A stretch of DNA of 6,322 nt from JBCBSS01 sp039819065 (GCA_039819065.1 JBCBSS010000240.1:1-6322), one strand, 5' to 3'; numbered from the stretch's first letter, positions 1-5,924 are shown. Translations and numbers: made by a program. Notes: generated by a model not told the origin, from the letters alone.

Positions 1-262
1 TGACAGCCAGAAGTTTAGTCCAAGCCTAACGGCCTTAACTCTTTTGTCTTACTTCTTATGTCTAACATCTAACATCTAACTTCTATCTTCTGCCTTTACG
101 TTGTTGCATATAATCAATTGATGATATACTCACCTTGCTCTAATTGTGCTTGCCTTCTAATAAGTTTCTTTCAGAATGACCTGATTTGGTTGAACTGAAA
201 TTAGGCTACGGGATTGCTTCCTCCTCCTTCGTCGTCCTTGTCCGTCTACTGACGGATCGCAA
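1..262 (+). repeat. Unit A, copy 1 (262 bp tandem repeat)
   Basis: The window opens at TGACAGCCAGAAG, and the same sequence restarts at 263, so the unit is 262 bp. In order it contains a linker (1-45), a 7-bp array (46-94), a short AT-rich palindromic core around TCAATTGA (113-122), a stretch with TTTCTTTCAGAATGAC (about 168-180), and a hairpin module (213-263). In the module ATTGC pairs with GCAAT, and an inner stem TCCGTC-TACT-GACGGA spans 241-256. No open reading frame of note occurs. The repeat probably continues left of the window, because the window begins exactly in the middle of a module. The type resembles non-coding dispersed repeats of Bacteroidota; I cannot name a published family. 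Confidence 0.9.
46..94 (+). repeat. Heptamer array, seven units (NTCTAAC)
   Basis: Reading in sevens from 46 gives GTCTTAC, TTCTTAT, GTCTAAC, ATCTAAC, ATCTAAC, TTCTATC, TTCTGCC: seven degenerate units of one 7-bp motif. The same array in copy 2 of unit A has nine units. It is a minisatellite-like tract with no coding potential that I can see. Confidence 0.85.
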
Positions 263-527
263 TGACAGCCAGAAGTTTAGTCCAAGCCTAACGGCCTTAA
301 CTCTTTTGTCTTACTTCTTATGTCTTACTTCTTATGTCTAACATCTAACATCTAACTTCTATCTTCTGCCTTTACCTCGTTGCATATAATCAATTGATGA
401 TATACTCACCTTGCTCTAATTGTACTTGCCTTCTAATAAGTTTCTTTCAGAATGACCTGATGTGGTTGAACTGAAATTAGGCTGCGGGATTGCTTCGTAT
501 CCTTGTCCGTCTACTGACGGATCGCAA
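263..527 (+). repeat. Unit A, copy 2 (265 bp tandem repeat)
   Basis: This is a near-identical head-to-tail copy of positions 1-262. Differences are a few substitutions, a 14 bp gain in the 7-bp array (two extra heptamers) and an 11 bp shorter stretch just after GATTGCTTC. The net result is 265 bp instead of 262. The hairpin module is kept: ATTGC at 489-493 pairs with GCAAT at 524-528, with inner stem 506-511/516-521 and loop TACT. The length changes fall only in simple-sequence parts, while the hairpin core and the stretch around TTTCTTTCAGAATGAC are conserved. Confidence 0.9.
308..370 (+). repeat. Heptamer array, nine units
   Basis: This is the equivalent of the 46-94 array in copy 2. The first two heptamers (GTCTTAC TTCTTAT) occur twice in a row, adding exactly 14 bp, and the rest is identical in order. 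The change by whole units points to slippage or unequal recombination. Confidence 0.85.
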
Positions 528-612
528 TGACACTCAGATGCTAAGTCCTGTCCTACGTCTTTTGTCTTTCTTCTTATATCTAATGTCTAACATCTAACTT
601 CTATCATCTACC
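528..612 (+). repeat. Unit A, partial third copy
   Basis: A third start of the unit (TGACACTCAGATGCTAAGTCC) follows copy 2 directly. It is more diverged and stops after the heptamer array at 612, where the membrane-protein coding sequence takes over. The palindrome core and hairpin module of the full unit are absent. The array therefore either ended here originally or was cut when it came to lie against the gene. Confidence 0.75.
564..612 (+). repeat. Heptamer array overlapping a gene end
   Basis: Seven units are seen: GTCTTTC, TTCTTAT, ATCTAAT, GTCTAAC, ATCTAAC, TTCTATC, ATCTACC. The last three units (592-612) lie on the 3' end of the minus-strand membrane-protein gene. They supply its stop codon (TAG, 594-596) and its last residues, VDDRS. 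Confidence 0.85.
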
Positions 613-1700
613 ACACTTTCATACCTGTAATACCCCATTCTGTAAGCAACATAACCTCCTGAAATAAACACGATAGCCATTACAATGGGCGGAGTGGCAT
701 ATAGAATCAGCACCAGTATGCTGACGAAAAAGTAGAATATATTCCTGGTCAGTCTTTCTAGCAAACGACCCTTACTCCAGATATAGCCATATACAAACAA
801 GAGTATACTCCACCCAAACAGCAACTCTTGGATGAGCCCTCCCATTCCCAGCTCATAAGGATAGTACCTTAACAACAAGACACTTTCAGGTATGGTCAGC
901 ATAAGGGCAGATAAGCTGGCTAGGCCGAATTTTTTGGTCAAAGACTGAGGTAGGTTTTTGAGTAAGGCCAATTGCTCATGATTAAACTTTTGTAGTTCAT
1001 TCAGAATGACCATGTTGCCTAAAAAGGCACCTAGTACAGCGGCATTTATCAGGCGCGCATCAAACCCTCCAGTAAAATACAAGTGACTGGTAAGGATGAG
1101 CGTTAAACAGGTGAAGAGCTTGGTGGTAAAGAAAAGTGCAGTCCGCTCTTTTAAAATGAAAATGGTATCCCAAGAATAGAAAGGCAAGCTTAGCTTTGTT
1201 CTACTAACCCAATTCGGTAGTAAGTAAATATCCCTTGAAGCAGGGCGGAACTGAAAAGAGCAGAAGGTATAACCTATAGCTATCAATATGAAGATCAATC
1301 CAGCCATTATCAAGACCGATAAAGCCAAACCCTCATGAATACCCACTGCGGCGATGAAGCCTGCGTAAGCCAAAACTGGCATTAACAATGCGATCTGTAG
1401 CGACAGCAGTTGCCCGGTTTGTGTTGCTTTAGGGAATAAGGTAAGAGCACATAGAAAGCTATTTTCAGGGAGGTTTTTGGCCTTGACCACATAATTCAAG
1501 GCTTTGACCTGATAGGCAATGCATAACAGCATCAGTAATGACGCCAATTCCCAGGATACCAATGCGTTGAGGGCAATAAGCACGTGATCTTGGTACCTGA
1601 TCATACCCACACCAACCATCAGTGTCAGATAGAAAAAAGTAGCATTGTCACGGTAGAATTCCCCTGCTACCGTTCTGGTTAAGATCTGTGATGTTCTCAA
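594..1700 (-). CDS. ABC exporter membrane subunit (ABC-2-like)
   Basis: The 368-residue protein is strongly hydrophobic, with about ten predicted membrane spans by eye. Rough positions are 21-35, 40-64, 98-120, 125-147, 190-210, 217-234, 258-278, 288-308, 319-335 and 337-354. It has no ATPase motifs and no signal peptide. The gene overlaps the upstream ATPase gene by 4 nt (TTGA), so the two are very likely translated together and form one transporter; the substrate cannot be read from the sequence. The start is TTG at 1700, chosen because GGAGG lies 4 nt upstream and the N-terminal amphipathic and first hydrophobic segments would be lost from the next ATG (residue 28). The last five residues, VDDRS, and the stop lie in a 7-bp repeat array, so the natural C-terminus may have been replaced. 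I do not recognise a named family; the role is inferred from its partner and topology. Confidence 0.8.
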   Translation of the reverse strand: MRTSQILTRTVAGEFYRDNATFFYLTLMVGVGMIRYQDHVLIALNALVSWELASLLMLLCIAYQVKALNYVVKAKNLPENSFLCALTLFPKATQTGQLLSLQIALLMPVLAYAGFIAAVGIHEGLALSVLIMAGLIFILIAIGYTFCSFQFRPASRDIYLLPNWVSRTKLSLPFYSWDTIFILKERTALFFTTKLFTCLTLILTSHLYFTGGFDARLINAAVLGAFLGNMVILNELQKFNHEQLALLKNLPQSLTKKFGLASLSALMLTIPESVLLLRYYPYELGMGGLIQELLFGWSILLFVYGYIWSKGRLLERLTRNIFYFFVSILVLILYATPPIVMAIVFISGGYVAYRMGYYRYESVVDDRS

Positions 1701-2338
1701 TGTGCCTCCAATACTTTTATGCCACCGTCTGCGACATGATAGAAATGGTCAATGTGCATATGTTCTTCTTCAATGCCTTGATGTGAGGAGAGTAGAAATA
1801 GTACTCCGTTTTCGGCCTTTTCCCATTCAATGAGTTCGTAAAGCTTGATTTTAGTTTGTTGGTCAATGGTAGTGAAAGGTTCATCGAGTAGAATTACCCT
1901 CGGTGAGCCTAAAAAGGCCATGACCAAAGATATCTTTTTCAACATACCGCTTGAGTAGGTTTTGAGCGGCTGATCAATGAAGCTATTGATAGCGAAAAGG
2001 TCAATGAGCTGATCCTGTTGTGCCGTGGTGCTTCTCTTCGCCTTGGCTATGAAATTGATCAGGTCCTGACCAGAAAGAAAGCCGGGCAGCTTAGGTTCGG
2101 CCTCGCTGAAGTTGACCAACTTTCGAAAAGCGATAGGGTGCTTTTTAATGTTGATCTTGCTGTCAAGTACAATTTCACCCCTGAAAGGCAACATGCCAGC
2201 CATGGATTTGAATAGACTGGTTTTACCCGAACCGTTGATGCCGGTAACCCAGTGGGTACCCTCGGTAAAAACCAACTCCGGGATGGCAAGGACTAGTTTG
2301 TGTTGATAGTATTTTTTGAAGTTGCTTAGGCGAATCAA
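1697..2338 (-). CDS. ABC transporter ATP-binding protein
   Basis: This 213-residue single-domain ABC ATPase should drive export through the membrane protein encoded directly downstream. Visible motifs are Walker A GINGSGKT (33-40), signature YSSGMLKK (128-135), Walker B VILLDEP (148-154) with catalytic E153, D-loop TTID (156-159) and switch histidine H186 (SSHQ). The YSxGM form of the signature is typical of ABC-2 exporter ATPases. The Q-loop is unusual: around 76-90 (NFSEAEPKLPGFLSG) no glutamine is seen at the expected place, and serine or glutamate stands there. The start is TTG at 2338. An in-frame TAG lies about 30 nt upstream with no ATG or GTG between, and the next ATG (residue 46) would remove Walker A. 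The ribosome binding site is only weakly purine-rich (AAAGAAAG). The length is normal for the family, slightly short. Confidence 0.93.
   Translation of the reverse strand: MIRLSNFKKYYQHKLVLAIPELVFTEGTHWVTGINGSGKTSLFKSMAGMLPFRGEIVLDSKINIKKHPIAFRKLVNFSEAEPKLPGFLSGQDLINFIAKAKRSTTAQQDQLIDLFAINSFIDQPLKTYSSGMLKKISLVMAFLGSPRVILLDEPFTTIDQQTKIKLYELIEWEKAENGVLFLLSSHQGIEEEHMHIDHFYHVADGGIKVLEAH
1705..1709 (-). promoter_or_regulatory. Ribosome binding site deciding the TTG start
   Basis: On the minus strand GGAGG is followed by CACA and then TTG at 1700. It lies inside the last codons of the ATPase gene. A strong Shine-Dalgarno sequence is not usual in Bacteroidota, so it supports both the TTG start and coupled translation of the membrane subunit. 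Confidence 0.6.
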
Positions 2339-2358
2339 AGTCTTTCTTTTTGGGTAAT

Positions 2359-2370
2359 AGTAGGCCTACT
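2359..2370. promoter_or_regulatory. 12 bp palindrome upstream of the ABC operon
   Basis: AGTAGGCCTACT is a perfect 12 bp palindrome about 20 nt upstream of the ATPase start codon, in the divergent intergenic region. It could be an operator. I found no convincing -7/-33 promoter for the operon on the minus strand, so the assignment rests on symmetry and position only. Confidence 0.3.
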
Positions 2371-2447
2371 CATCAATTTCTTACACTTGCTTTCAATTTT
2401 GATAAGTAAAAGGTGAGAGCAACTGCTTGATTATCTCCGTATTCTGC

Positions 2448-2479
2448 TTGATGGTTTTGATCACAACCTGCTATTTTTG
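2448..2479 (+). promoter_or_regulatory. Bacteroidota-type promoter for the pyrophosphohydrolase gene
   Basis: TTG at 2448-2450 and TATTTTTG at 2472-2479 match the Bacteroidota housekeeping consensus (TTG at -33, TAnnTTTG at -7) with a 21 bp spacer. Transcription would begin near 2486, leaving a leader of about 20 nt with an A-rich stretch (CAAAAAGAT) before the ATG at 2507. The more upstream TTG at 2477 lies inside the -7 box and therefore cannot be the start codon. Confidence 0.65.
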
Positions 2480-2506
2480 GCAGTTCAACTTCAAAAAGAT
2501 ATTTCC

Positions 2507-2977
2507 ATGGATCAACCACAGTCATTGCTTCAAGTAGCCGAGTTTCACAAGACTTTTCAACATCCCATTTTAGAAGAGCCCACCATTCCCGATGAGAAAA
2601 GATGTGCCTTGCGCGTATCATTGATTGCGGAAGAGCTTAAGGAACTGGAAGAGGCTATTGCTGACAAAGACATCGTGGAAATAGCGGATGCCCTTTGCGA
2701 TATTCAATATGTACTTTCTGGTGCCGTGTTAGAATTTGGCCTCGGTGAGAAGTTCAAGGCCCTATTCGACGAGGTACAACGTTCTAATATGAGCAAAGCC
2801 TGTGATACAGAAGAGGAAGCCCAGGCTACCGTGGCGCACTACCGCGATAATAAAGATACACCGTGCTACTACGAGGAAAAGGACGGCAAGTATCTGGTCT
2901 ATCGTACTTCAGACAATAAAACCTTAAAGTCGATCAATTATTCTGCTGCCGATCTCAAAAAGATATTGAATACCTGA
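2507..2977 (+). CDS. MazG/HisE-like nucleoside triphosphate pyrophosphohydrolase
   Basis: The 156-residue protein belongs to the all-alpha NTP pyrophosphatase group (MazG-like, phosphoribosyl-ATP diphosphatase-like). Such enzymes cleave (deoxy)NTPs to NMP and pyrophosphate in the cytoplasm, using Mg2+ held by an ExxE...ExxD set. Here the set is E43-x-x-E46 in the helix AEELKELEEA and E58-x-x-D61 in VEIADALCD, with D65 four residues on. Conserved-looking blocks follow: VQRSNMSKAC (90-99), the beta-rich YYEEKDGKYLVYR (121-133) and NKTLKSINYSAADL (137-150). The start ATG at 2507 is preferred over TTG 2477 because that codon lies in the promoter. The gene is alone on its strand, divergent from the ABC operon and ended by a strong terminator. 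Whether it cleans up damaged nucleotides or acts on a specific substrate cannot be told from the sequence. Confidence 0.9.
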   Translation: MDQPQSLLQVAEFHKTFQHPILEEPTIPDEKRCALRVSLIAEELKELEEAIADKDIVEIADALCDIQYVLSGAVLEFGLGEKFKALFDEVQRSNMSKACDTEEEAQATVAHYRDNKDTPCYYEEKDGKYLVYRTSDNKTLKSINYSAADLKKILNT

Positions 2978-2990
2978 TTCTTATAAAAGA

Positions 2991-3016
2991 AAAAGCCCCG
3001 CAGGAACGGGGCTTTT
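2991..3016. terminator. Bidirectional intrinsic terminator
   Basis: AAAAGCCCCG and CGGGGCTTTT form a perfect 10 bp stem around the loop CAGGAA. It lies 14 nt after the pyrophosphohydrolase stop and 55 nt beyond the stop of the convergent gene. On the plus strand the stem ends in TTTT; on the minus strand it is followed by TTTTTCTTTT. It should therefore end transcripts from both sides. Confidence 0.92.
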
Positions 3017-3070
3017 AGTTAACCAGACGAATTGTATGTGAGGGAAAAAATAGTCTTACACCTTCGCAGG

Positions 3071-4972
3071 TTATTTCTTACAGAATGCTATTTCATCTGT
3101 GTTGTGCGCATCGCTTCTACGGCCGAAACCTGAAGTCAACCGGTAATCGGCTCTGAGCTTAAGAATGTAGGCACAGTTAGGCATACCCGTGAGATTGTAT
3201 ACATTGTTGCCAGATGCTTCATTATCAGCGTCCAATCCAGGGTTGATCACTCCGAAAATACCAGAAGGCCCTTTGACTTTTACTTCCAGAGATTCCAGGT
3301 ACGGATGGTAGGCGGTATAAAGAGCAGTGACAGTGTTCGAAATACCACCACAACCATCCGATTGCAATTCCTGGATGTCTAACATGGCCACACCCTTGAG
3401 CGTAACGTTTCCGCCACTCCAGTTGGGATGCCTTCTTTGTGCAAATTCTCCGTTCCATACCGCTAAACGCGCCAGTATGTTACTATAGGTAACCGTAGTG
3501 GTACCTACTTCTCGCGCTTCAAACATGATCTGGTAAGCAGGCATAGGGCCGCTAAAGCGATCACTGGCATTCATCTTATTGCCGGCTATATGCGTAGTTG
3601 GATTGATCAAATCAAAAGCGCTGTCAAACAACAACCTTGTGTTGATGCGAGCCAAAGCCATAGACGGATGTGATGCCTGGAATACGCCCAGTCCGTCCAG
3701 GTCATTTTCGCGGGGCACTCTTACCCAGCCGTTTACATCCGGATCGACATTGTAAATGGCGGCATCCGGTGGCTTGGGAACAGCACCTGTATTTTTAAGC
3801 CCATATGGGTAGGTACGGTAGTAGCCAGTACCCGGAATAGAGTCTATGACACCTGGATCATGTGGGAATCTTCTGGTTATAGAACCTATGATAGTCGCAG
3901 TAATGAGGTTATTTACTTCAGTTGCAGTAAGTTCTGTAGTTGTATTGAGATCCATTATTCGAAAACGATACTCCATCTCATTAGAGGCAATACCGCCGGG
4001 GAGTACTCCGATAAGTGGAATCACCTCGGTGAAAGCATTTCTTTGGCTATCGTTGGTGAGCCCATTAGAATCGATCTGTGTATAAATATCGTAACCGCCA
4101 ACATGAGTGAATAAGGCCGGTTCGACAGTGGATTCTCCTGGTATGTCGATTTCAGTATCGATACAGATTTCTACACAGAAACAATTGCCTCTGTTTTCTC
4201 TATCCGGCTCATAACCCCTGCTCTTCGGTTCTTCCAAAAAGACAAAAGGCTCATCACTATTGGTCTCTACTCTGAAGTATACATCAGGACCGCTGACGGA
4301 TGAGAACGGCGTTTCTAAGTTGATGATAGGGGAGAGGAAAGTATTTTTGAAATCTCGGCTGGTATAGTCGATTCTAAAATGACCATTACTATCTGTGATG
4401 TCTTGACCCAGGTCGTCATCACTGATCCAATCCGAGTCAAATGCTAATACTCGTACATTAGGAATGGGCCTTTGCGTTTCGCAGTGAATGATACGACCGC
4501 AGATGACCCAGGCATCGAACAAAGCGCGTACTGCGCACCAGAAACGAGCAGAAAGCGTATAATTCCAGACTGAGAAAAGACCATTGCCGGTTTCCCTCCA
4601 CATCGGCTGGAAGATGGTGATGGAGAAGTAAACTGTATCCTGGTTTTTCTTTTCTCTTTTGAGGTTCGGTACCGAATCACATACCACCACCACTTCCACG
4701 GCTTCGCCATTGTAGTCGACCTGATCTCCGTCTATTTCAAATTGATATTGTCCTTCTTGGTCAGTAGTGGTTTCTGCTATCAGAAGGCCTTTTCTGGCCT
4801 CGACTTCTTTTTCATTGAGAATTTTTGCTGTGGCTTTGGGGTTGGCAGCCACCATTTGCGCTACATCAATATTGTCCTGCACCCGGTACAACTGTACCTT
4901 AAGGCCAGATAAATTTTCAAGACAGTCCTCGCAGAGCCATGCGCGTAGCTGTCCTCTTAGTGTGTAGATCAT
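3071..4972 (-). CDS. 633-residue protein with two transthyretin-like modules, function unknown
   Basis: I do not recognise this family. Two N-terminal beta-sandwich modules of the transthyretin/CNA-B/carboxypeptidase-regulatory style can be seen. Module 1 (about 3-120) has LSGLKVQLYR and TTDQEGQYQFEID. Module 2 (about 157-272) has CGRIIHCETQRPIPNVRV and ITDSNGHFRIDY. The rest (about 284-633) starts THVGGYDIY and includes NEMEYRFRI (331-339), PNWSGGNVTLKG (516-527) and a tail YRLTSGFGRR...DEIAFCKK. No signal peptide, lipobox, membrane span or sorting domain is visible, although such modules usually occur in exported proteins. There are 12 cysteines, including C14-x-x-C17 and CFCVEIC (264-270). 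The start ATG at 4972 has only a weak purine stretch (AAGAAA) before it. The gene is monocistronic as far as can be seen and runs into the shared terminator. It might be a structural or secreted scaffold exported by another route; this is a guess. Confidence 0.85.
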   Translation of the reverse strand: MIYTLRGQLRAWLCEDCLENLSGLKVQLYRVQDNIDVAQMVAANPKATAKILNEKEVEARKGLLIAETTTDQEGQYQFEIDGDQVDYNGEAVEVVVVCDSVPNLKREKKNQDTVYFSITIFQPMWRETGNGLFSVWNYTLSARFWCAVRALFDAWVICGRIIHCETQRPIPNVRVLAFDSDWISDDDLGQDITDSNGHFRIDYTSRDFKNTFLSPIINLETPFSSVSGPDVYFRVETNSDEPFVFLEEPKSRGYEPDRENRGNCFCVEICIDTEIDIPGESTVEPALFTHVGGYDIYTQIDSNGLTNDSQRNAFTEVIPLIGVLPGGIASNEMEYRFRIMDLNTTTELTATEVNNLITATIIGSITRRFPHDPGVIDSIPGTGYYRTYPYGLKNTGAVPKPPDAAIYNVDPDVNGWVRVPRENDLDGLGVFQASHPSMALARINTRLLFDSAFDLINPTTHIAGNKMNASDRFSGPMPAYQIMFEAREVGTTTVTYSNILARLAVWNGEFAQRRHPNWSGGNVTLKGVAMLDIQELQSDGCGGISNTVTALYTAYHPYLESLEVKVKGPSGIFGVINPGLDADNEASGNNVYNLTGMPNCAYILKLRADYRLTSGFGRRSDAHNTDEIAFCKK

Positions 4973-5000
4973 GATTTCTTAGTTTTTTACGGTTGTTAAT

Positions 5001-5217
5001 CTGCCTTCGCGGCTGCTATGGCAGACGAGAAGGTTGTGGTTTAATTCCCCAGGGCTTCGCCCCGGAAGCTCAGGTCCATGGTTCTACCCTGGGCTTTAAT
5101 ACTATTTGTTTAGTTCACTGAATAGTGATATTAAGTGTTGATGAAGCAAGAGGGATAAGGTAAACCGCTAGGGTGATTTTTTTGCAAAGAGATAGGGTTA
5201 TGACTGTGCCATCTACC
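5001..5217. other. Gene-free upstream region with GC-rich hairpins
   Basis: This stretch lies upstream of the 633-residue gene and shows no coding frame I can support. It contains a hairpin TCTGCC/GGCAGA (5000-5005/5020-5025). A second stem, CCCAGGG/CCCTGGG (5048-5054/5087-5093), encloses a competing small hairpin GGGC-TTC-GCCC (5052-5062). The latter resembles the GGGCTTCGCCC elements common between Bacteroidota genes. I found no clear TAnnTTTG promoter on the minus strand for the downstream gene. Confidence 0.5.
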
Positions 5218-5262
5218 GTCATTCCCTTGCGAACTTGCGTAGCTTGAGAGACTTGGGAATCT
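5218..5262 (+). repeat. GTCATT...AATCT hairpin module, 'CCC' core
   Basis: GTCATTCCC at 5218-5226 and GGGAATCT at 5255-5262 form an outer stem of at least six base pairs (ATTCCC/GGGAAT). The core includes TTGCGAACTTGCGTAGC. The outer ends match the other GTCATT/AATC modules in the window while the core differs, so this is a variant of the same modular repeat. Confidence 0.6.
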
Positions 5263-5270
5263 ATTTATTA

Positions 5271-5459
5271 GACATAAGAAATAAGACATAAGACGAAAGA
5301 CTTGGTGAACTGCAATCTGTGCTGTCATTGCGCCTGCTTGCCGGTAGGTAGGAGTGAAGTATGAGCGAGGCAATCTAGTCGCTATGAGAAGTTAGAAGCT
5401 GGAAACAAATAGAAATAGGTAGAAATAAATAGAAGTAAGTAGAAATAAATAGATGAATG
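5271..5459 (+). repeat. Unit C, copy 1 (heptamers, hairpin module, 10-bp array)
   Basis: The unit begins with five heptamers (GACATAA, GAAATAA, GACATAA, GACGAAA, GACTTGG; 5271-5305). A linker TGAACTGCAATCTGTGCT follows, then a GTCATTGCG...GGCAATCT module (5324-5375). In the module ATTGC 5327-5331 pairs with GCAAT 5370-5374, and the inner hairpin CCTGCTTGCC/GGTAGGTAGG (5333-5352) uses G-U pairs. It ends with five 10-bp units of TAGAARTARN type (5410-5459). The heptamers are the reverse complement of those in unit A, so the unit is inverted relative to A. Short reading frames through it are repeats read as protein, not genes. Confidence 0.8.
5410..5459 (+). repeat. 10-bp tandem array, five units
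   Basis: The units are TAGAAATAGG, TAGAAATAAA, TAGAAGTAAG, TAGAAATAAA and TAGATGAATG, each exactly 10 bp. A-runs recur once per helical turn, which favours intrinsic bending. A second array of the same motif lies at 5616-5675. Confidence 0.85.
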
Positions 5460-5482
5460 AAGCTCGGACGTTGTCCCACGCT

Positions 5483-5500
5483 GGCGGGGGTAGGGGGTGG
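5483..5500 (+). other. G-rich tract between repeat units
   Basis: GGCGGGGGTAGGGGGTGG stands between unit C copies 1 and 2. It has two runs of five G flanked by GG, enough for a two-tetrad quadruplex in principle. No coding function is evident, and the C-rich complement is common in Bacteroidota intergenic repeats as far as I recall. Confidence 0.4.
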
Positions 5501-5509
5501 ATTTAAACA

Positions 5510-5675
5510 GACATAAGAAATAAGACATAAGGCTTGGTGAACTGCAATCTGTGCTGTCATTGCGATCCGTCAGTAGACGGACAAGGGAGGTACGACGAAG
5601 CAATCCCGAAGCTATTGGAAATAAGTAGAAATAGATGGAAGTACATAGAATTAGTTAGAAATATGTAGAAGTAAG
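5510..5675 (+). repeat. Unit C, copy 2
   Basis: This is a direct copy of the unit at 5271. The shared head (heptamers to GTCATTGCG) is 55 bp here against 62 bp in copy 1, because exactly one heptamer is missing. The hairpin core is exchanged: ATCCGTC-AGTA-GACGGA (stem 5566-5571/5576-5581) replaces the CCTGCTTGCC core of copy 1. ATTGC 5559-5563 still pairs with GCAAT 5600-5604. A 10-bp array closes the unit. Confidence 0.8.
5616..5675 (+). repeat. 10-bp tandem array, six units
   Basis: Six degenerate units of TAGAARTANN are seen: TGGAAATAAG, TAGAAATAGA, TGGAAGTACA, TAGAATTAGT, TAGAAATATG and TAGAAGTAAG. The phase is kept without any indel, although the bases vary more than in the 5410-5459 array. 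Confidence 0.8.
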
Positions 5676-5685
5676 TCTTGGGCAC

Positions 5686-5844
5686 TTTGTGCAAGCCAGA
5701 TGTTTCCATCTGGCGTTTTAGCTACGGAGTTGAATAGGCTGTCAACGGAGACGCTAACGGTGGTAAAAGAAGTAACCTCTTAACTTGTTTTGCTTCAAGT
5801 AATCAGAGATTCCCCGGATTTTCTCCTACGTCGAAAACCGGAGA
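5686..5844 (+). repeat. Unit B, copy 1 (159 bp)
   Basis: This element recurs at 6149-6322. It starts with TTTGTGCAA and a perfect hairpin GCCAGATG-TTTC-CATCTGGC (5695-5714) followed by GTTTTAG. A conserved run (GCTACGGAGTTGAATAGGCTG at its beginning, then GGTGGTAAAAGAAGTAACC) follows. It closes with a second hairpin built on CCGG-A-TTTTC and GAAAA-CCGG. No reading frame crosses it. The hairpins and the conserved single-stranded middle would suit a small RNA or a mobile non-autonomous element, but the sequence alone does not decide. Confidence 0.85.
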
Positions 5845-5846
5845 AT
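5809..5846 (+). repeat. GTCATT...AATCT hairpin module, CCGG core (end of unit B)
   Basis: ATTC 5809-5812 pairs with GAAT 5843-5846. After one mismatch, CCGG 5814-5817 pairs with CCGG 5838-5841, and then TTTTC 5819-5823 pairs with GAAAA 5833-5837 past one bulged A. On the minus strand the ends read GTCATTC and GAATCTC. The hairpin is therefore a third core variant of the same modular family. Confidence 0.7.
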
Positions 5847-5879
5847 GACGCTACTACCGCCTTACGTTGCTTTGGGCGC

Positions 5880-5913
5880 AGTAACTAGGTTACTCCAAAG
5901 TAACCTAGTTACT
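5880..5913. repeat. 15 bp perfect inverted repeat, 4 nt loop
   Basis: AGTAACTAGGTTACT and AGTAACCTAGTTACT are exact reverse complements separated by CCAA. The 15 bp AT-containing stem has no T-run after it and no gene nearby, so it is unlikely to be an ordinary terminator. The arm carries GTAAC/GTTAC twice, so smaller palindromes are nested inside it. Confidence 0.9.
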
Positions 5914-5924
5914 AATATCCACAG

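Noticed and set aside
1..612. CRISPR array
   Set aside because: The repeat period is 262 bp or 7 bp, there are no unique spacers of 30-40 bp between constant repeats, and no cas gene is present.
2477..2506. Longer start (TTG 2477) for the pyrophosphohydrolase, adding MAVQLQKDIS
   Set aside because: The codon overlaps the TAnnTTTG promoter box, so it would lie upstream of the transcript start. The ATG at 2507 fits better.
2373..2621. 82-codon minus-strand frame across the divergent intergenic region
   Set aside because: More than a third of it is antisense to the pyrophosphohydrolase gene. It covers that gene's promoter and has no recognisable motif or ribosome binding site.
3225..4967. Several 66-88 codon frames inside the 633-residue gene, on both strands
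   Set aside because: They are shadows of the long frame, which is continuous, uses consistent codons and shows paired beta-sandwich motifs.
5131..5603. Three short minus-strand reading frames (61-80 codons), two of which share MTAQIAVHQ
   Set aside because: They run through unit C repeats. The shared peptide is only the translation of the repeat linker, and the Phe/Tyr-rich parts are the 10-bp array read backwards. No ribosome binding site or family is seen.
5880..5913. Terminator assignment for the 15 bp inverted repeat
   Set aside because: No T-run follows on either strand and no gene ends nearby; the stem is not GC-rich.
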